Below, piece after piece: positions 20,872-31,493 of a stretch of DNA of 64,000 nucleotides. The notes beneath the pieces are model-generated. The model worked only from the letters and a program-made list of their open reading frames with translations, was not told where the DNA came from and did not search any database. The position numbers and the translations under genes are program-made. This stretch comes from Pinus tabuliformis (Eukaryota > Streptophyta > Pinopsida > Pinales > Pinaceae): positions 1,285,186,277 to 1,285,250,276 of the forward strand of contig CM062818.1 in assembly GCA_031772625.1 (NCBI GenBank), given 5' to 3'. Each line of letters opens with the position of its first letter. The stretch's first letter is position 1.

Positions 20872-23415
20872 GACAATCATTCCAAGGTATTTGAGACTCT
20901 CAAAGGTCTCCCACCTATTCGTGATCATGATCATGCTATTCATCTGATTCCAGGAAGTGTTCCTCCAAACATCAGGCCGTACAGATATCCCTATGCCCAA
21001 AAGAGTGAAATTGAACATATGGTTGCAGAAATGGTAGAGGCTGGTATAATTCAACCTAGTCAAAGTTCTTTCTCTCCTCCGGTAGTATTGGTGTACAAGA
21101 AGGATGGATCATGGTGCATGTGTCTGGATTATAGGGAGCTCAACAAGCTCACTATTAAAGATAAGTTTCCCATTCATGTCATTTATGAATTACTAGATGA
21201 ATTTCATGGATCAATTTACTTCACCAAGTTGGATCTTTGTTCAAGATATCATCAAATCAGAATGAAGACTGAAGACATTCCAAAAAAAGCATTTAGAACT
21301 CATGAGGGTCATTATGAATTTTTGGTCATGCCTTTTGGCCTTACCAATGCACCTTCTACATTTCAAGGTTTGATGAATTCCATTTTCAAGCCCTTCCTTA
21401 GAAAATTTGTGTTAGTATTTTTTGATGATATACTAATCTACAACAAGTCTTGGAAGGATCATGTTGAACATGTTGACAGGGTGCTACAACTATTAGAGGA
21501 GAAACAATTATATGCATAAAGATCCAAATGTTTCTTTGGAGTACAAGAGGTGGAATATCTAGGTCATATTGTATCTCATGAAGGAGTTAAGGTAGACCCT
21601 AGCAAAATTAAATCCATTAAGGAATGGAAAATCCCCACATCCATAAAGCATCTGCGAGGATTTCTCGGGTTGACAGGGTATTATTGCAAGTTTGTTAAGA
21701 ATTATGGGAGAATAGCAACACCTCTAACAACATTATTGAAGAAAGATGCATTTTCATGGACTCTAGAAGCAACAAAGGCCTTCGAACATCTTAAAGAGGC
21801 AATGTGCCAAACATCGATCTTAGCTACACCAGACTTTACAAAAACCTTTATTGTGGAATGTGATGCTTCAGGAAATGGAATTGGTGTTGTTTTAATGCAA
21901 GATGAAAGACCCATTACTTTTGAAAGTCGTCCAATCAAGGGAAAGTTTTTACACAAAGCTATTTATGAGAAGGAAATGTTGGCAATACTACATGCACTTA
22001 AGAAATTGCGAACCTACCTAATGGGAAGACACTTCAAGGTAAAAACGGATCATGATATCCTTAAATACTTTTTAGAACAAAGATTATCCTCTGAAGAGCA
22101 ACATAAGTGGGTAACAAAGATGTTGGGTTATGACTTTGAAATCATCTACAAAAAAGGGAAGCAAAATGTGGTGGAATATGCACTCTCAAGAAAGGATGAG
22201 GATGTGGAAGCATTGTTGTGCACTATTTCTATTGTCCAACTAGATTGGATAAACGAAGCAAGGGAGGAGTGGAAGAATGATGAAGAAGTGTGGGCACTTA
22301 TTCAAAAGCTACAACAAGATTCCAGTACATCTGATACATTTAGCTGGAAAAATGATTTGTTATGGTACAAAGATCGCTTATACCTCTATAAGAATTCGCA
22401 ACTCAAACAAAAGATTCTTATGGAACTACACTCTTCTCCCTTAGGAGGGCACTCAAGATTTTTAAAAACTTATGACAAGGTTAAGAAGGAATTTTTTTGG
22501 GATGGCCTTAAATCGGATATTCAAAAGTTTGTGGCAGAATGTTTGGTTTGCCAACAAAATAAAGTTGAAACAATTAAGACCCCAGGTCTATTACAACCTT
22601 TATCCATTCCAAGCCAATGTTGGGAGGAGGTTTCAATGGATTTTATCACAGGTTTACCCAAGTTTGAGGGAAAGAGTGTCATCATGGTGGTAGTTGAAAA
22701 ACTTACCAAGTATGCACACTTTTGTGCATTATCACATCCATTGAAAGCCAGTACAGTTTCTACTGCATTTATGGAAACAATTCAAAAGCTACATGGAAAC
22801 CCAAATATTATTGTAAGTGATAGAGATCCCATTTTCACTAGAAATTTTTTGACTGAATTATTTTCTTGTCTTGGTACTCAGTTAGCTCATAGCTCATCTT
22901 ATCATCCTCAATCTGATGGGCAAACTGAGATAGTAAACAAATGTTTGGAAGGATATCTTCGTTGCTTTGTATCTGATAAACAGACACAATGGGTCAAATG
23001 GTTGCCTCTAGCTAAATGGTGGTATAACACTTCCTTCCATATAGCAACAAAAATGACCCCATTTATGGCACTTTATGGATATCAGCCACCATCCATCACA
23101 TCATATTTAAGAGAATATTCTAAGGTTAAAGCAGCGGAAAATCACATCAAACATCAACAACAAGTCCTCCAACTCTTAAAGGATAACCTCGTGTTGGCAC
23201 AGAATAGAATGAAACAACAGGCAGATCAACATCGCAGTGAAAGAAGTTTTGATGTAGGTGATTGGGTATTCCTATGGCTACAACCATATAAACAAATGTC
23301 CCTCAAGCAAGCTAATAAGGATAATAAATTATCACCAAAGTATTATGGTCCGTACAAGGTGTTGCAAAATATTGGTACTATGGCATACAAATTGGAGCTT
23401 CCTGCAGCGTCTTGA
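20872..23415 (+). pseudogene. chromovirus reverse transcriptase, RNase H and integrase
   Basis: The reverse transcriptase region has [44 protein letters not shown] and the catalytic FFDD (21418-21429). A stop at 21517-21519 interrupts it before YLGHIVS (about 21555). RNase H has FIVECDASGNGIG and KTDHDILKY, but the usual final Asp of the DALSR motif is Tyr. Integrase has the HHCC zinc domain (GGHSRFLKTYDKV, CLVCQQNK) and the DDE triad in SMDFITGLP, VSDRDPIF and SDGQTEIV. A TGA at 23413-23415, readable as a former CGA, separates the chromodomain. Reverse transcription would occur in cytoplasmic particles and integration in the nucleus. Confidence 0.92.
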
Positions 23416-23650
23416 GTGCACCCAGTTTTCCATGTTTCATGTTTAAAGAAGGTTATAGGTGACAAGCTCCCAGTTCAAACAATATTGCCAGAACTTGACG
23501 AGGAAGGAAAAATTATATTGGAACCAGAAGCAGTCACAGCAACAAGACTCGAAAGCTACGAAATCGATCAATTTCTGAGTATCTCATCAAGTGGAAGAAC
23601 TTATCCACTGAAGATTCCACATGGGAGGATGAGAATTTTATACAGAAGCA
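23416..23650 (+). pseudogene. integrase C-terminus and chromodomain, frameshifted
   Basis: The frame starts with HPVFHVSCLKK, the conserved tail of Gypsy integrases. After ATRLESYEIDQF the reading frame shifts: the next frame over gives IKWKNLSTEDSTWED, which is the core of a chromodomain. This module binds methylated histone tails and steers integration into heterochromatin. One indel near 23575 explains the shift. The aromatic positions can be recognised but the protein is broken. Confidence 0.82.
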
Positions 23651-23671
23651 TCCATAATTTTATACAAGGCA

Positions 23672-24003
23672 TGATAGGTCCCTATAATACTAGTGATTAC
23701 CCCATTACTATTGTAGTTGTATCCCTTATTAATATTGTTGTGCCCCTATTGTCCCGATATTTTTATTACTGTGCCCCATAGAATCCCTCTATTTTTATTT
23801 TTGTGGCTTTATATTATTATTGTTAGGTCGGCTGGGTTATATTGTGACTCCTTAGACTACTATATAGAAAGGAGGTTTTGTCATTTGTATCATCCAAGAA
23901 TTGTTCATTTATGTAATGTAAAGGAGGTTGCCCCCTCAAAGAGGCTGAATTCTAAGGCGTTGATCTATCTTTTCTATCTTTTTCTTGAGCTGGTTTCATA
24001 ACA
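23672..24003 (+). repeat. 3' LTR of the chromovirus
   Basis: 332 bp, co-linear with 18155-18487 and ending in the same TTTCATAACA. Followed by GCCAC (24004-24008), the right copy of the target site. Confidence 0.93.
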
Positions 24004-24075
24004 GCCACCCGTGTATGGCTTCAATCGACTGCCATTCACTTTTCCTGGGAAAGGTTCTCCATTTAACTTTACCAA

Positions 24076-24612
24076 CTATACCACGCCACCATCGGTGATC
24101 CTTCTAGTAATATACAGCCCAATCCAAGGCATCACACCGATCAACTCTCGGTGGTAGTCCCCAAATTCGTCAATGTAATCGTGCTCATCTTGTTTTATCA
24201 CCACTGTTTCCTTATCAAGAAAATCCTTCTTTATTCCTTCCTCAAGCTTCTTGACTTCTGCTTCCACCATAACACTTTTCTCCCTTAACCGAGCTCTTTC
24301 ATTCATGAGTTCTTGGAGCCTAATATTACCTTGTTGGATCTCTTCATTAGGCCCCAAGTATTCTTCTTCGTCCAACGACGCAATCCCTTCTTCCAAGGCT
24401 CCGTGAACCATCATATCCATGGGCGCTGCTATGCGTGGACTAGGCATAATATACTCCATAGGAATTACAGTGTTTGCTCCATAGGCCAGCCTAGAAGGCG
24501 TCTGTCCCATCAATTTCTTGCACGTTGTCCTATAAGCCCATAAAATTGTTGGTATGTGCAAGTCCCAATCACTTCGTTGCGCATTACATACCTTGTTCAG
24601 TGCTTCACACAC
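24076..24612 (-). pseudogene. integrase C-terminal remnant of the 13-kb element
   Basis: The segment contains WDLHIPTILWAYRTT and SRLAYGANTVIPMEY, the conserved end of a Gypsy integrase catalytic region. A Glu/Lys-rich coil follows (MVEAEVKKLEEGIKK) and an aromatic tail. The DDE triad and zinc domain are missing because the pol section upstream is deleted. It is in the same frame as the gag-like segment at 24688-25056. In-frame stops near 24660 and 24687 separate the two. Confidence 0.8.
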
Positions 24613-24687
24613 TTCGTTAAATGCTTTTGCGTGGGTAACCTTCTACGCACTCATTCTTTCCACACTCTGTTGTTCCAACTTGAGGGA

Positions 24688-25056
24688 CTATTCATGCAAT
24701 TGCCCCCCCAACACATGCTTATTGACCATATTCCCCAACGCGAAGTTCATGTGCATCCGCGCAGGTTGTTTACCATATGCCTGTACCCACCTGGACAGAT
24801 GCGCGCGCGGACCATCCCATCCATTGTATTTATTTGTTAGTCGCATCTTAGGCTTCCTAAAACACATGCGCATCATTCTCCTACATTTGCGCCAATCCTC
24901 AAAGCTTCCTTGGTGCGTTCCCCACCACCTCGCCAGCATAGCGTGCAATACCCACTTCAAAGCCTGGAAACGTTGCTTTTCTGGCACCTCCCTTTCAAAC
25001 TTGTCTAGGAAAGTATCTACCTCACTTAACCCATCATAAGTAGGCAGATCCCTCAC
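24688..25056 (-). pseudogene. second gag-like domain of the 13-kb element
   Basis: Residues include LPTYDGLSEVDTFLDKFE and RFQALKWVLHAMLARWW followed by WRKCRRMMRMCF. The pattern of an aromatic-Gly start, a helix, a WW pair and a final W/F helix resembles a retrotransposon gag capsid domain. It stands where reverse transcriptase would be expected, between protease and integrase remnant, although a gag is already present at 26102-28228. It may be a captured gag or part of a non-autonomous design. The assignment rests on pattern only. Confidence 0.5.
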
Positions 25057-25227
25057 TTATGTCGATATGCAACACAACGATCTTGTCATCATATTACAGT
25101 TCAGCGTGGTTACCTCGTGTAACCAGTTCTGCCATCGCTCTATCTCCTCATCAGAATCTGATGTACAGGAGCTTTCGCACTCCCATGAGATCCATCTGTC
25201 CGTGGTGGGATTTACCCAATCTTGCTC

Positions 25228-25764
25228 TCACGTCGTTATCTTATAAATGTAGTTCAAATCGTTGTCGCTTTCATAGTCGTGCACTGGCTCTGTATAGCGC
25301 AATCCCTCAGTAAGGTCCAAGGGTAAAACTACGCGCAGAGACTTCTTCTCAAAAATCATCTTGCGCTTCTTTAGATTAATCACCCAGTTCATGACAGTGG
25401 CCCAATCAATTCCTAAGAGTGCGGGGTAGGGATTTTTGTCATCAACAATCTCTATCACTTCAAAGTCTACTAGCGTGCTCGCTCCTTCAATATCCACGGT
25501 GATTCCCTGCAATATCCCCATAGGTATTATCTTTTGCTGGTTCGTCATTCGCAACTGGATAGGAGACCATTGCACCGTAGGCCTTCCCATGCGCTCCCAT
25601 GTCTGCATCGGTAGAATGTTCGCATCCAATCCTAGGTCTAGAATTACTTGTTCCATCTCATATTCTCTAATTTGTGCGGTTAACGTCATTTCTCTTCCCG
25701 TCCTCATCGTATGCATTCTAATCTTTGGACTATGTGCGTTTCTCTTGGTGTGGTCCCAGTGCAT
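25228..25764 (-). pseudogene. retropepsin-like aspartic protease of the 13-kb element
   Basis: The motif VILDLGLDANILP stands where retropepsins have hydrophobic-D-T/S-G-A/S. Here it reads DLG, so the catalytic triad is altered. Downstream are MGILQGITVDIEG and PALLGIDWA, the second conserved block. The position after gag zinc knuckles supports the call. A short upstream segment in another frame (25704-26057) carries helical Lys/Glu-rich sequence that may join it to gag. The DLG change may be natural to the lineage or damage. Confidence 0.75.
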
Positions 25765-26606
25765 CTGTTAATGAGTTCCTGAAATCCCTTTACAACCTTA
25801 CTGTCGCGCAATAGCTTCATGCATGTTTCCAGGAACGTTGTAAGCATAGATGGGTCCATTTCCAGCTCCAGTCTATCCTTGCTTCCTGAAGTGGAGGAAT
25901 CAACGAAGCTCTTCTTAGCTTCCATGAAGGTTTCCTTAGCACGCTCCAAATCAAACTCTGCTTCTTTCGTCGGAGCCTTGCGAACCCAAGTACTATCTTC
26001 GGGTTGTTTTCCTTTATCATCTCTCGTTGTAATTCCACTTTGGAGCACAATGTTCACATTTTAATCTTCCTCGCGTGCTTAGACCTCATCATCTGTAGGT
26101 TCTAAGCTGGGGGAGGTGGTATCACTCCCTTGTCGCGTATCCTAGCTATCAACGTAGGACAATCCTTCGTCTCATGATCAAACAAGGTACAATATAGACA
26201 AGATGGGCACGTTGGGTTTGTACAATCATGGGCATAATGTCTTGGCCCTCTGTAATTATAGCATATCAGCTGCCTGCGACCTCTTCCAGGTCCTCCTCCA
26301 CCTCGGCCTCGTCCGCGCCCCTGAAATACGGTTTGCGCCACTCCTGTGTTCTGGTTAAGGGGCCGCAATTCGGTCTGAACTCTATAGGTGGGAGTTCTAT
26401 CCATCATCAGCTCATAACTTCTACAAGTGTGCTCATCGTGTCCAACCGATATACAAAAATTACAGAACAACTGTTGTGAATTCTGCGTGTACTTCTGTAA
26501 CAAATGGCAGTTGTTAGTAACATGATTTCCTCCTATTTGACAAATCGTGCACCACAAAGCAGGCACCGCACTAGGTCGTGCTTGTGCCTTCGATCTTAAC
26601 AGCATC

Positions 26607-27537
26607 TATTGGGCATGGAATCCCCCCGATGCATGTTTTGGGACTTAAAGCCCAAATTTTGACCAAGTCCATTGTAAAGCGATTTGTGGGCGCGGAGCAT
26701 GAAGTCATAATAGAGTGACAAGGTTGTCCGCCTTGTTTTTTTTGTAATGTAATGTCGGCTTGAAAGATCCACCCATGGTCCACGGACGATGGGATTGTAT
26801 AAATAGAGCGAGGCTCTAAGTGTAGAAGATAGCTAATCAATGAATAGAACATAAGCATGATGAGTTTAAGAGATGAGTCGAAGTGTAAAGTGTGTCTTTG
26901 GGTCGTAGAGTAGGAGAAGGCTCTACATATGTGTGCGCAGAGGCTTAGTAGTCCGCAGTTGAGTGTGCGACCCCTGTAGCTGAGTGTGCAGGGAAGGACG
27001 AGACTATAACCGTGGAAGAATTAATAAAGAGAAGTTTTACAATATTTCTATGTATCTTTTCTTCCTTATGTATTATTGGGTATAATTTGCAAGTTTATTG
27101 TTTATTTGCTGCGTGAACTTATATGAATGTGCTGTATAAATAAATATAACACAAGGCATCTATTTATGCAAAGATAGCTAACTGGTGTAAAAAGGTAAGT
27201 AAGATCTCGAGTGTGATTTAGAGGAATAGTGCAGAATGCTGCTCCAGCAGCGCGGAAGCCCCACAGCCCCTGGTTAGGGCTACGTGAAGGCGAATCTATC
27301 AGGGTGAGGAGGCCAGGGAAGTGCGTGAAGCAAACTGCATGTAGGGACTAGCAGTTGGACCAATTCAACCTCTCAGACATCTCAAGGGTACAGAAACCTT
27401 GTTCCATCACCCCCCCCATACTACTTCCAGTGAGAACTCAGTCCGCGCTCCGCGGACTCTTGCCGAAAGGGCCAGCAGTATAGGGATTTGTTTGGCTAAC
27501 TAACTCCGAACCTGGGTCATCCCCCATCAAGCCAATA
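26607..27537 (+). repeat. solo LTR with perfect target-site duplication
   Basis: 931 bp, reverse complementary to the two LTRs of the surrounding element, from TATTGGGCATGG to CAAGCCAATA. GCATC lies immediately on both sides (26602-26606 and 27538-27542). Both ends carry one transition relative to the TG...CA rule. It has a TATA box at 26798-26805 and AATAAA near 27018. It arose by recombination between the LTRs of a second copy inserted antisense into the gag of its own family. Confidence 0.93.
26798..26805 (+). promoter_or_regulatory. TATA box in the solo LTR
   Basis: TATAAATA in the context GATTGTATAAATAGAGCG, identical to the boxes of the two full LTRs on the other strand. Confidence 0.65.
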
Positions 27538-28228
27538 GCATCAATCCTCCTCCACGAGTTAATTCGCGAACATAGGGCAGTGGTCCTTATCATGACCCTG
27601 ACCCTTGCATTTTACGCACCATACTTCTTTAGACTTCTGAGCGAGCTGTCCTGTCTTGTTTCAGACTCTGCATCTCAAGGCATAAGTTTTTCAACCGTGC
27701 ATGGATCTGCTTAACTCCCAAGTTAGGATCCTGTATCGGGGTCTCATGCAACCTCATCGTGATCTCCAAGGCCTCTTCCTGAGTCGTTAACCTCTGTTGC
27801 GACATCGTGTTCCTCAAATGTGACGTTAGCGATGCTACAAACCATTCGCGGTGTTGTTCATCTGTCAAAGTCATATTAGCTTTGTGAATTGTACACTTCA
27901 GTGTCTGATCCAACTCCCAAGGAGTCTCGCCTAGTAGCATTGTGATCTCTTTGAATCCAATGATCGACTGCACCTCTGACTTTGGTCTGCTAAATTCTTT
28001 GTTTAGCGCAATTTGGATATCTACGATTCCCGCATTCGGATTGTCATTAGAATGCTTAATATACCAGGTCAGCGCGCGATCCTACAGAGCACTGACCAGC
28101 ATTTCTTTCTTTATATTATCATCTGTAACTCCCTGCGCTTCCCATACGGCTCTTATCATGAACCAAAACTGGTCCGGATCTTCATTTCCTACTCCCTTGA
28201 ACACAGACAACTTTATTGCGCTTGCCAT

Positions 28229-28976
28229 ATTGACTCGCAGTGGTGGCGGAGGTGTGCGGGTGAAGCTGGAGGTGAAGGCAGTGAAGCTAGTGGTGGTGTG
28301 GGTGGGGGTGGTATGCGTGGAATCCTCTGCCTTATCAAATTGATCGCACTTCACGGTAAGACCTTCGCGAGTTTTTCCTCGTCCCCTCGTGGAGGTGAAA
28401 TCAAAGGGCTATTCTCTGGTCCCTTACTTCCTTCGTTTCTGTAGGTTTTTCCACTTCGCATAGCTCTAGACATCAAGGTAATTGCATAACCCTCTTTTCA
28501 CACAATATCATTTTAATCCAAGTATTTAGAGACTTTACGTACTTACCTCGCGGTCCTTTGAGAAATCGTCACTCTGCCTCGCTATAGCTGACTGAAGTAT
28601 CTACCACAAACTCAATAATGAATCCTCCTATAATTCGATCGAGCTAGTGATCAACACTGCGCGCGATCTTATCCTCCGACGCTTCCAATCTGCGCACCAA
28701 CTCTGGGGTCCACACAATAGGATTGTTGAGTTTCCACCTTTCTTGGCTATCTACTAGCTTCACAATCCACTCGTACAGCTCAGTAGGGAAAGATGCAAAG
28801 AAAATTTAGTGGATCTCTATGTACAGGTAGCAGTCTAACCACTCTTCTTTTGTCAGTCGCGGATTCCTGTTCTCCTGTGCACCGCGAACTCTTGACTTCT
28901 CCTGTCCAACCAACCTTCAATTTCCTTCTTAGTTGGATTCCAATGATATGATGTCAGACATCTCTATGCAGATTCC
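28229..28976 (-). other. leader of the 13-kb element
   Basis: About 750 bp between primer-binding site and the probable gag start. An open stretch upstream of the gag ATG (28354-28229) encodes a Thr/Ser/Pro-rich tract and may be translated or not. A 143-codon plus-strand frame here is a shadow with no motifs. Confidence 0.5.
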
Positions 28977-28995
28977 GGTCTCGGCAATGGAACCA
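28977..28995 (-). promoter_or_regulatory. primer-binding site of the 13-kb element
   Basis: On the minus strand TGGTTCCATTGCCGAGACC begins two bases from the right LTR. It resembles the TGGCGCCGTTGCCGGGGA type primer sites of plant Gypsy elements (Athila/Tat group), with several substitutions. Its place beside the right LTR fixes the orientation as minus. Confidence 0.65.
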
Positions 28996-28997
28996 TT

Positions 28998-29953
28998 TGT
29001 TTGCTTGACGGGGCCTGACCGAGGTTTAGAGTTATTTATCTAAACAAATCCCTATACTACTCTCCCTTTCGGCAACAACCCGTGGAGCGTAGACTAAGGT
29101 CTCAATCAAAGTAGTATGGGGGGATGCTGGAACCAAGTTTTCGTACCCTTGAGATGTATGAGGGATCAATTTAGTCCAATTGTGAATACCTTCGTGTAGG
29201 TCACTCCACGCACTATCCTGACTTGCGAGGCCTTCGCGCTCTATTATAATCGCTTCCTCGCAACCCTATCCAGGGGCTGAGGTGCTTTCACACTACTAAA
29301 GAAGGGAACTCCGCTATTTCCCCAAGTTACACCGTGGATCTTACTTATCTTCTTATAACAGTTAGTTATCTTCGCGTAAACAAATACTTTATCTTATATT
29401 CGATTTATCAAAACATTCATATAAGTTCACGCATCATATAAACAACAGAAATTGAATTTTTACCCAATACATTCAATGCAGAAAACAGTAAAAGATACAC
29501 AGAAATGATGTATAACATCTCTTTATTACTTCTCCAAAGGTTACAAACTCGACTCGCCCTGCGCACTCAGCTGCAGGGGTTCGCGCACTCAACAGCAGAC
29601 TACTAGGCCTCTGCGCACTCAGCTGCAGAGCCTTCTCCTACTCTACAACCTAAAGACCTGACTCGATGCTTCCACTAAGACTCAATTCATCATCATTAGA
29701 TCTTACAGACTTCTGTGATTATTCTCCTTTTGCAACTTAGAGCCTCGCTCTATTTATACAATCCCATGGTGTGCGAACCATGGGTAGATCTCTAAAGTTG
29801 ACATTACATTACAAAAATGAGGGTGGACAACCCTATGACTCATCTACAATCTTCGCACTCCGCGCCCATAAAACGCGGCGTCTTTACATCGGATTTGGTC
29901 AAAATATGGGCTTTAAGCCCCAGAACTTGCCTTGGGGGATCCCGCGCCCAACA
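28998..29953 (-). repeat. right (5') LTR of the 13-kb element
   Basis: 956 bp, TGTTTGCTTGACGGGG to CGCGCCCAACA on the plus strand. The left-end TGTTTG differs from TGTTGG in its partner. The TATA box is at 29751-29758. TATGG follows, the right target-site copy. Confidence 0.9.
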
Positions 29954-30262
29954 TATGGCCACTTTGAAAGAGAATGTAGATTGAAAGAAGGTAAAAATGC
30001 TAATTATGCTCAAAAAAGTAGTGAGTATCCTCCAGATCACTTATTTTTATCTTATGCCAAAGGTGAAAATACTAGTAAAGATGTTTGGTACCTAGATTTT
30101 GGATGCTTCAACCATATGACAGGGAATGAAAAGTTGTTTTCAACAAAGGATGGAAATTTCAAATCCAAGATCCAGCTTGGTGATGATAAACCATTGGAGG
30201 TTGTTGCCAAAGGAGCTATGGAGGTCCAAAATGAAATAAGGTATAAAGAGTATTCATGACAT
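29954..30262 (+). pseudogene. Copia gag zinc-knuckle end and protease
   Basis: Resumes the Copia frame with HFERECRLKEG, the second half of the zinc knuckle. The protease core follows: DVWYLDFGCFNHMTGN (about 30085-30130). Copia proteases have D-S-G at the active site; here the Ser codon reads TTT (Phe), one C to T step from TCT. That would disable the enzyme. Downstream is the LGDDKPLEVVAKGAM block. The frame shifts near 30260, where the continuation DIYYIAQLKHNLL is in another frame. Confidence 0.88.
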
Positions 30263-30302
30263 TTATTATATTGCACAATTGAAGCATAATTTGTTGAACG
30301 CT

Positions 30303-31332
30303 GGGCATCTATGTGAGAAAAAATTATTTAGTATTTGAAAATAAGACATGTATTATCTATGATAAGAATAAGGGAAATAGGGTGATCACTGTTGTGCCTA
30401 TGACAAGAAATAGGATGTTTCCCTTGAGGTTTGATGAACATAACAAAAACCTTGCAAATATGGCTTATGAGGATTCAAGTTGGTTATGGCATCTCAGGTA
30501 TGGGCATTTAAATTTTCACGGTTTGAAGTTTCTAACCTCACATGCATTAGTTGTTGGTTTTCCCAAGGTAGAGGAGCATAAGGAGGTTTGTGAAGGATGT
30601 GCTAAAGGCAAGCATGCAAGGAAAAATTTTCCAAAGGGCACTGCATGGAGGGCTCATCACCCACTTCAGCTTGTTCATTGAGACATATGTGGTCCTATGC
30701 AAACTAAGAGTTTAGGTAAGTCATCATATTTCATCACTTTTATTGATGATTACTCACGAAATTGTTGAGTATATTTTTTGAAGGCCTAAAGTGAGGCCAT
30801 GGATACATTCAAGAAGTTCAAAGCCCTCATAGAAAATGAGAAAGGGTGGAAGATCAAATGTTTGCAGACTGACCACGGAGGAGAATCTTGCTCAAAATAT
30901 TTCCAAAGTTTTTGTGATATGAATGGCATCAGGAGGCAGCATACTACCGCATACACAACCCAACATAATGGCATAGATGAAAGGAATAATCATATTGTGG
31001 TTGAAATGGCAAGGTGCAAGTTAAAAACTAAGGGATTGAGCACTTCTTATTGGGGAGATGCAGTTGCTACAGCAATGTACATCCTCAGCCCCACCAGTGC
31101 ACTTGAAAAAATGACTCCTTTTGAAGCTTGGTATGGAAAAAGGCCTAATGTTAATCATTTCAAATTTTTTGGTTGTTTGGCTTATGTGCATGTACCTAAT
31201 CAGAATAGAAAAAAGTTAGATGCAAAGAGTGAGTTATGTATTTTTATTGGGTATAGTGAGACAAGCAAGGCTTATAAATTGTATAATCCTCTCACTAATA
31301 AGCTTATTGTCTCAAGAGATGTAATTTTTTGA
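30303..31332 (+). pseudogene. Copia GAG-pre-integrase and integrase
   Basis: WLWHLRYGHLNFHGLKFL (about 30485) and CEGCAKGKHARKNF (about 30590) form the zinc-binding domain. The catalytic Asp blocks are DICGPMQT (about 30684, preceded by a TGA) and TDHGGES (about 30870). The third is the QHNGIDERNN block (about 30965), holding the catalytic Glu. Asn to His in TDHGGE and Pro loss in TTQHNG are unusual. The tail FFGCLAYVHVPNQNRKKLDAKS and SRDVIF are standard Copia. Stops near 30680, 30765 and 30787 inactivate it. Confidence 0.9.
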
Positions 31333-31493
31333 TATCGATCATGAGCAGCCAACTAATGTTTCTGTAACTAGTGGGTTAACTCTGCCAAACAACACTTCAT
31401 CAATTTCTTCAATATCAAGTTCAAATCTAAATTTTCTCCAAGTTCTACAAGGAAGGTAAGAAGATTGACTGATATTTATCAGAGGTGTACAAA

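Larger units (their letters stand above)
18155..24003 (+). mobile_element. chromodomain Gypsy (chromovirus) element with target-site duplication
   Basis: LTRs 18155-18487 (333 bp) and 23672-24003 (332 bp) both start TGATAGGTCC and end TTTCATAACA. A perfect duplication GCCAC flanks them (18150-18154 and 24004-24008). Inside, on the plus strand, are a primer-binding site, a coiled-coil gag, protease, reverse transcriptase, RNase H, integrase and a chromodomain. The total of 5.85 kb and the 333-bp LTRs agree with what I recall of the IFG7 family of pines, but I could not compare sequences. LTRs differ by several per cent by eye. Scattered stops, mostly explicable by C to T, and a frameshift in the chromodomain show it is dead. 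Confidence 0.93.
26102..28228 (-). pseudogene. gag of the 13-kb element, split by a solo LTR
   Basis: The probable start is MASAIKLSVFKGVGNEDPDQFW at 28228. The capsid-like core follows, with WEAQGVTDDNIKKEML and, after a break, WELDQTLKCTIHKANMT and REWFVASLTSHLR (27973-27629). The solo LTR at 26607-27537 interrupts. Beyond it are zinc-knuckle-like Cys/His clusters: CTICQIGGNHVTNNC, CNFCISVGHDEHTC and, after an Arg-Gly tract, CYNYRGPRHYAHDC and CLYCTLFDHETKDC. The third has lost its second Cys (CYNY). Four knuckles is many for a plant gag. At least two stops occur before 27973. Confidence 0.85.
16950..29953 (-). mobile_element. 13-kb minus-strand Gypsy-type element inserted in the Copia gag
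   Basis: LTRs at 16950-17901 and 28998-29953 both end TGTTGG/TGTTTG ... CCAACA on the plus strand. The primer-binding site lies beside the right LTR, and gag and protease read leftward, so the element is in minus orientation. Flanks are CATGG (16945-16949) and TATGG (29954-29958), a 5-bp duplication with one C to T difference. Removing the element with one flank restores canonical C-X2-C-X4-H-X4-C spacing in the host zinc knuckle, which confirms the boundaries. It has been hit by a chromovirus (18155-24003) and a solo LTR (26607-27537); without these it is about 6.2 kb. Reverse transcriptase, RNase H and the integrase core are absent, so it is non-autonomous. Confidence 0.9.

Noticed and set aside
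28013..28444. 143-codon plus-strand frame in the leader and gag of the 13-kb element
   Set aside because: Opposite the gag start; composition reflects the antisense of a Thr/Pro-rich stretch.
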